In this document: piece after piece, positions 61,701 through 64,000 of the stretch
How the letters are laid out: every line of letters begins with the position of its first letter
Position numbering within the stretch: position 1 is the stretch's first letter
Assembly: GCA_963573315.1 (NCBI GenBank)
Contig: OY752153.1
Span: 310,001-374,000 of the forward strand
Source of the DNA: Entomortierella parvispora
Lineage: Eukaryota; Mortierellomycota; Mortierellomycetes; Mortierellales; Mortierellaceae
Length of the DNA stretch: 64,000 nt
Direction: 5' to 3'
The notes under the pieces: model-generated
What the model was told of the DNA's origin: nothing
The model's input: the letters and a program-made list of their open reading frames with translations, nothing else
Database searches by the model: none
Translations under genes and position numbers: made by a program

Positions 61701-64000
61701 CAGAGGATTGACAACGATAAGCGGGAGTAACAGATGTATTGAGAGTAAATTGTTAGTGCAGTCAATGTTGAAAGAGAGAATATATAGTAGCGTAGCTAGT
61801 TAACACATACCTCGAAAGCTTCGTTCAGAATAGGGACAAGATGATCTTGGGTTGCCCATAGCCCATATTGGACACTCAACTTCAAATCTTCTTCATTCAA
61901 GCTCTTGAGGATGAAATAGCGTGATTCAGAAAATTCCAAGGACGATGACGAGCGTGACTTTTTGGAAGACCTGTCCTTTTCCTTGAGCTGCGAGCCACCA
62001 TCTTCGCCTCCACTGGACGGACTGTTGGACAAAGGACTTCTGCCGGCTAGACGCATCGTTTCCATCGAAGCTTGGGCATCTGACAAATCATAGCGGTGTG
62101 AGGGATCAGTTCCTACAGACTCACTGTCGTAGTATCCACCCAGAGGTGAGAGATAGGAGGACTCTCCAGATGTATGCAGAACTTGTGATTGGAATCGTCC
62201 TGGCACGGGTGATTTTGCTGATTGAGGTGAGGAGTCGGTTGCAGGGTCCTTGCGTGGTCGACACACTAGACGCGTGTTTTTGAATTCTCGGTCGTGAAAT
62301 CGAAGAACTGCTCTATCAACTGCCTCGTGGCTTGAGTAGTTAACAAATGCGCAATTTGACTTTGCGAGAATGAAAATGCTCTAAGAATTGTGAAAGAGTT
62401 TGAGAGTTTGATGCCATATCGTTAGCGCATGTGGCCAAAATAGGGCCTGAGGCTTGCATAATGAACTGTAGGATGGCTTTACCTCGGGAACGTCATGTTG
62501 TATATCGCCATCGGCTTCTGTTGGTTCTGCCTCAAAAATGGCCTGCAGCTCAGCCATGGTAGTATCGTTTAGCACATTACCAACCCACATGGCTTTGTCA
62601 AGTTCTTTTGGTTTCTTTTGAAGTGTTGGTACGGGATGTCCTCTCCAGCCCTCAGGTCCATGGTAGTAGCCTGGGTATTCTGGAGGGTACATTCCCGGGT
62701 TCAAAAATGGTGGTGGTTTGAATCCTGCGGAGCTGTGGTACTGAGGACCTGCGAGGCGGGCTGAGCCCATCGGATGAGAGCCCGTGGGTACTGAAGACTG
62801 AGGATGAAAGCCCATGGGTCGACGAGAACTTGGGGAGGAAGGAATCGAGGAGCTGGTCGAGGAATAAAAGGGCAGCGGTATTCCGTATCCGTGGTGTCCA
62901 TGTGGTCCAGGGGCTAGGTTTCCTGAGGTGTGCAGTCCACCTGGTCCCTGGCCTTGTGGGCCAGAGAACGGCTTTGGGTGAGGGTGATTGTGACGTAGGA
63001 TGTAGTATGGAGAGGCGGAGCTGGACCTTGCTTGAGGCTGTTGAAAACCTTGATGTTGGTTCTGCGGCTGGTGCTGGCCATGCTGATGTGGGGAGAACGG
63101 TGGCTGGGGTTGTCCAGAATAGGTGTCTGACAAAGAGCTGCCTGGTGGAATTGGCAGAGAGCCCCCTTTTGAGTTATGTGTCTCTGAATGCCGTTCTTGC
63201 AGGGCCTGTTCTTCTTGTCCTGGCTCTCGATGGCTATGGCTCCTTTGTGCTGTTTCGGTGCCCGTTCCCGAGTTTTCGGAGAGATCCCCAGTGGAAGGAG
63301 CAGTTGCGGCGACTGTTTCTGATCCTTGTTCTTCCTCTTCTTCTGCTCCTCCTAGTAGTCCTATTTCCACTCCCACGCCATCTCGCAGAGGTGGCACGCC
63401 CTCAACAGAGTCCGATTCTCTCGTGTCAAGAGTACTGGCGGGATGGTGTGACGTCGATTGATGCGGCCCGATGCGCTTTGGGCGCTCTTGCGACTGGCGA
63501 CGTGCTTCGTTCAGCATAGAGCTGCTGGTGTCGTTGATTGGATTTTTGGGGGATGATGAGGACGAGGGGACCTGCGAGCCAGCCGAGTTCCCTTTTCGAA
63601 GAGCATCTGCGCTTTGCTGATGCCCCTTTATCCGTTCCTCATCTTGACCCAGTTCGGTCCCGCTGACCATGTTGGTCTTGCTTGTCTTCCTCTCGGTGTT
63701 GAGCTCTGTTGTGTCAGTGAAACTCGAGTCTGTGCTGTCAAAGGAAGGGGACGATTCGAGTTGGAGCATATCTGGGGTTGAGATACTCTCAAGTCTCGTT
63801 GCAGGGTGCGTTACGCTCAAGGTTTTGCCGCTGGTTTCTGATATCGATAGCGGAGCGCTTGTAGGGCCATGAATAGGCGCGAGAGAGCCCCCTGTGCCGC
63901 GTGGGAGGTGATGCTGACCGTGGGAGTGAAGATGCTGGGGGTGTGGATGCTGTGGATGCTGTGGATGATGCTGGTGTTGTTGGTGTTGTTGCTGGCGGTG
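58740..64000 (-). CDS. RRM plus YTH domain RNA-binding protein, 5' end outside the window
   Basis: Exons in the window: >64000-62483, 62380-61811, 61691-61627, 61518-61285, 61197-59559, 59477-58740, with five GT-AG introns and 1587 aa in one frame. N-terminal to the domains is a His/Gln/Ser/Pro-rich region running off the edge. An RRM (about 463-555 counted from the window edge: AMWVGNVL, then SIFILAKSNCAFVNYSS) spans the first intron. The YTH domain (about 658-840) has SRYFILKSLNEEDLKLSV, GLWATQ, VYLVFSANKSGEFFGYAR and WGILFTVEWIHV. The two tryptophans of the aromatic m6A cage (GLW, SWG) are present. The remainder is Gly/Gln/Tyr/His-rich and low-complexity. A cytoplasmic or nuclear methyl-RNA reader is the family expectation; target and location are unknown. 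Confidence 0.92.

Noticed and set aside
1-64000. tRNA, rRNA, CRISPR or bacterial-type operon signals
   Set aside because: None found by eye; the spliced eukaryotic genes exclude a prokaryotic source.

Overview
The window looks like nuclear DNA of a filamentous early-diverging fungus. A Mortierella-type genome (Mortierellomycota) is my best guess. This rests on short GT-AG introns (about 65-120 nt) in otherwise conserved eukaryotic genes, an extreme density of F-box/LRR genes, a Crinkler-like P-loop relic, small secreted Cys-rich proteins and scattered transposon debris. The lineage is inferred; no rRNA or marker gene is present.

Four housekeeping genes could be reconstructed by splicing. They are U2SURP/SR140 (158-3047, minus, 10 exons, 686 aa), ribosomal protein uL3/RPL3 (20244-21711, plus, a first exon holding only the ATG, 387 aa), the 60S export adaptor NMD3 (35250-36916, plus, 2 exons, 515 aa) and an RRM+YTH RNA-binding protein (58740 to beyond 64000, minus, six exons in the window, 5' end outside). 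Their joint theme is RNA handling and ribosome production, but they are not a cluster.

Around them lies an F-box landscape with about sixteen F-box loci, intact or decayed, in 64 kb. 3.2-5.3 kb: an F-box/LRR gene divergent from U2SURP, then an eight-cysteine secreted protein. 6.5-16 kb: a one-orientation array of short proteins (244-259 aa) that join an F-box, two CxxC pairs and a conserved C-terminal KTW-RI-WYQ-QD block. It holds four intact copies, one pseudogene and one C-terminal relic, and is interrupted by a repeat-rich stretch with a second secreted-protein gene (11.5 kb). A broken PIF/Harbinger transposase abuts it at 16.2-17.7 kb. 17.9-19.9 kb: a long F-box/LRR gene divergent from RPL3.

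25-34.5 kb is transposon-rich. It contains a decayed chromovirus integrase with chromodomain, a Tc1/mariner-like end, a strong foldback repeat, a 135-bp tandem duplication and a PIF1/Helitron-type helicase relic, with small orphan ORFs between them.

37-48 kb holds five F-box/LRR loci (one with a proline-rich PGYYL insert, one frameshifted, one decayed). 48.5-51.6 kb holds a P-loop (Crinkler-type) relic, a duplicated linker and a 161-bp TA-flanked inverted-repeat element that interrupts an ORF. 52.4-58.6 kb has an intact 723-aa F-box gene, then three tandem and progressively decayed copies of another F-box family, the last with its ATG changed to TTG.

The best candidates for something undescribed are the F-box/CxxC array and the short inverted-repeat elements. 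I saw no tRNA, rRNA or CRISPR array.
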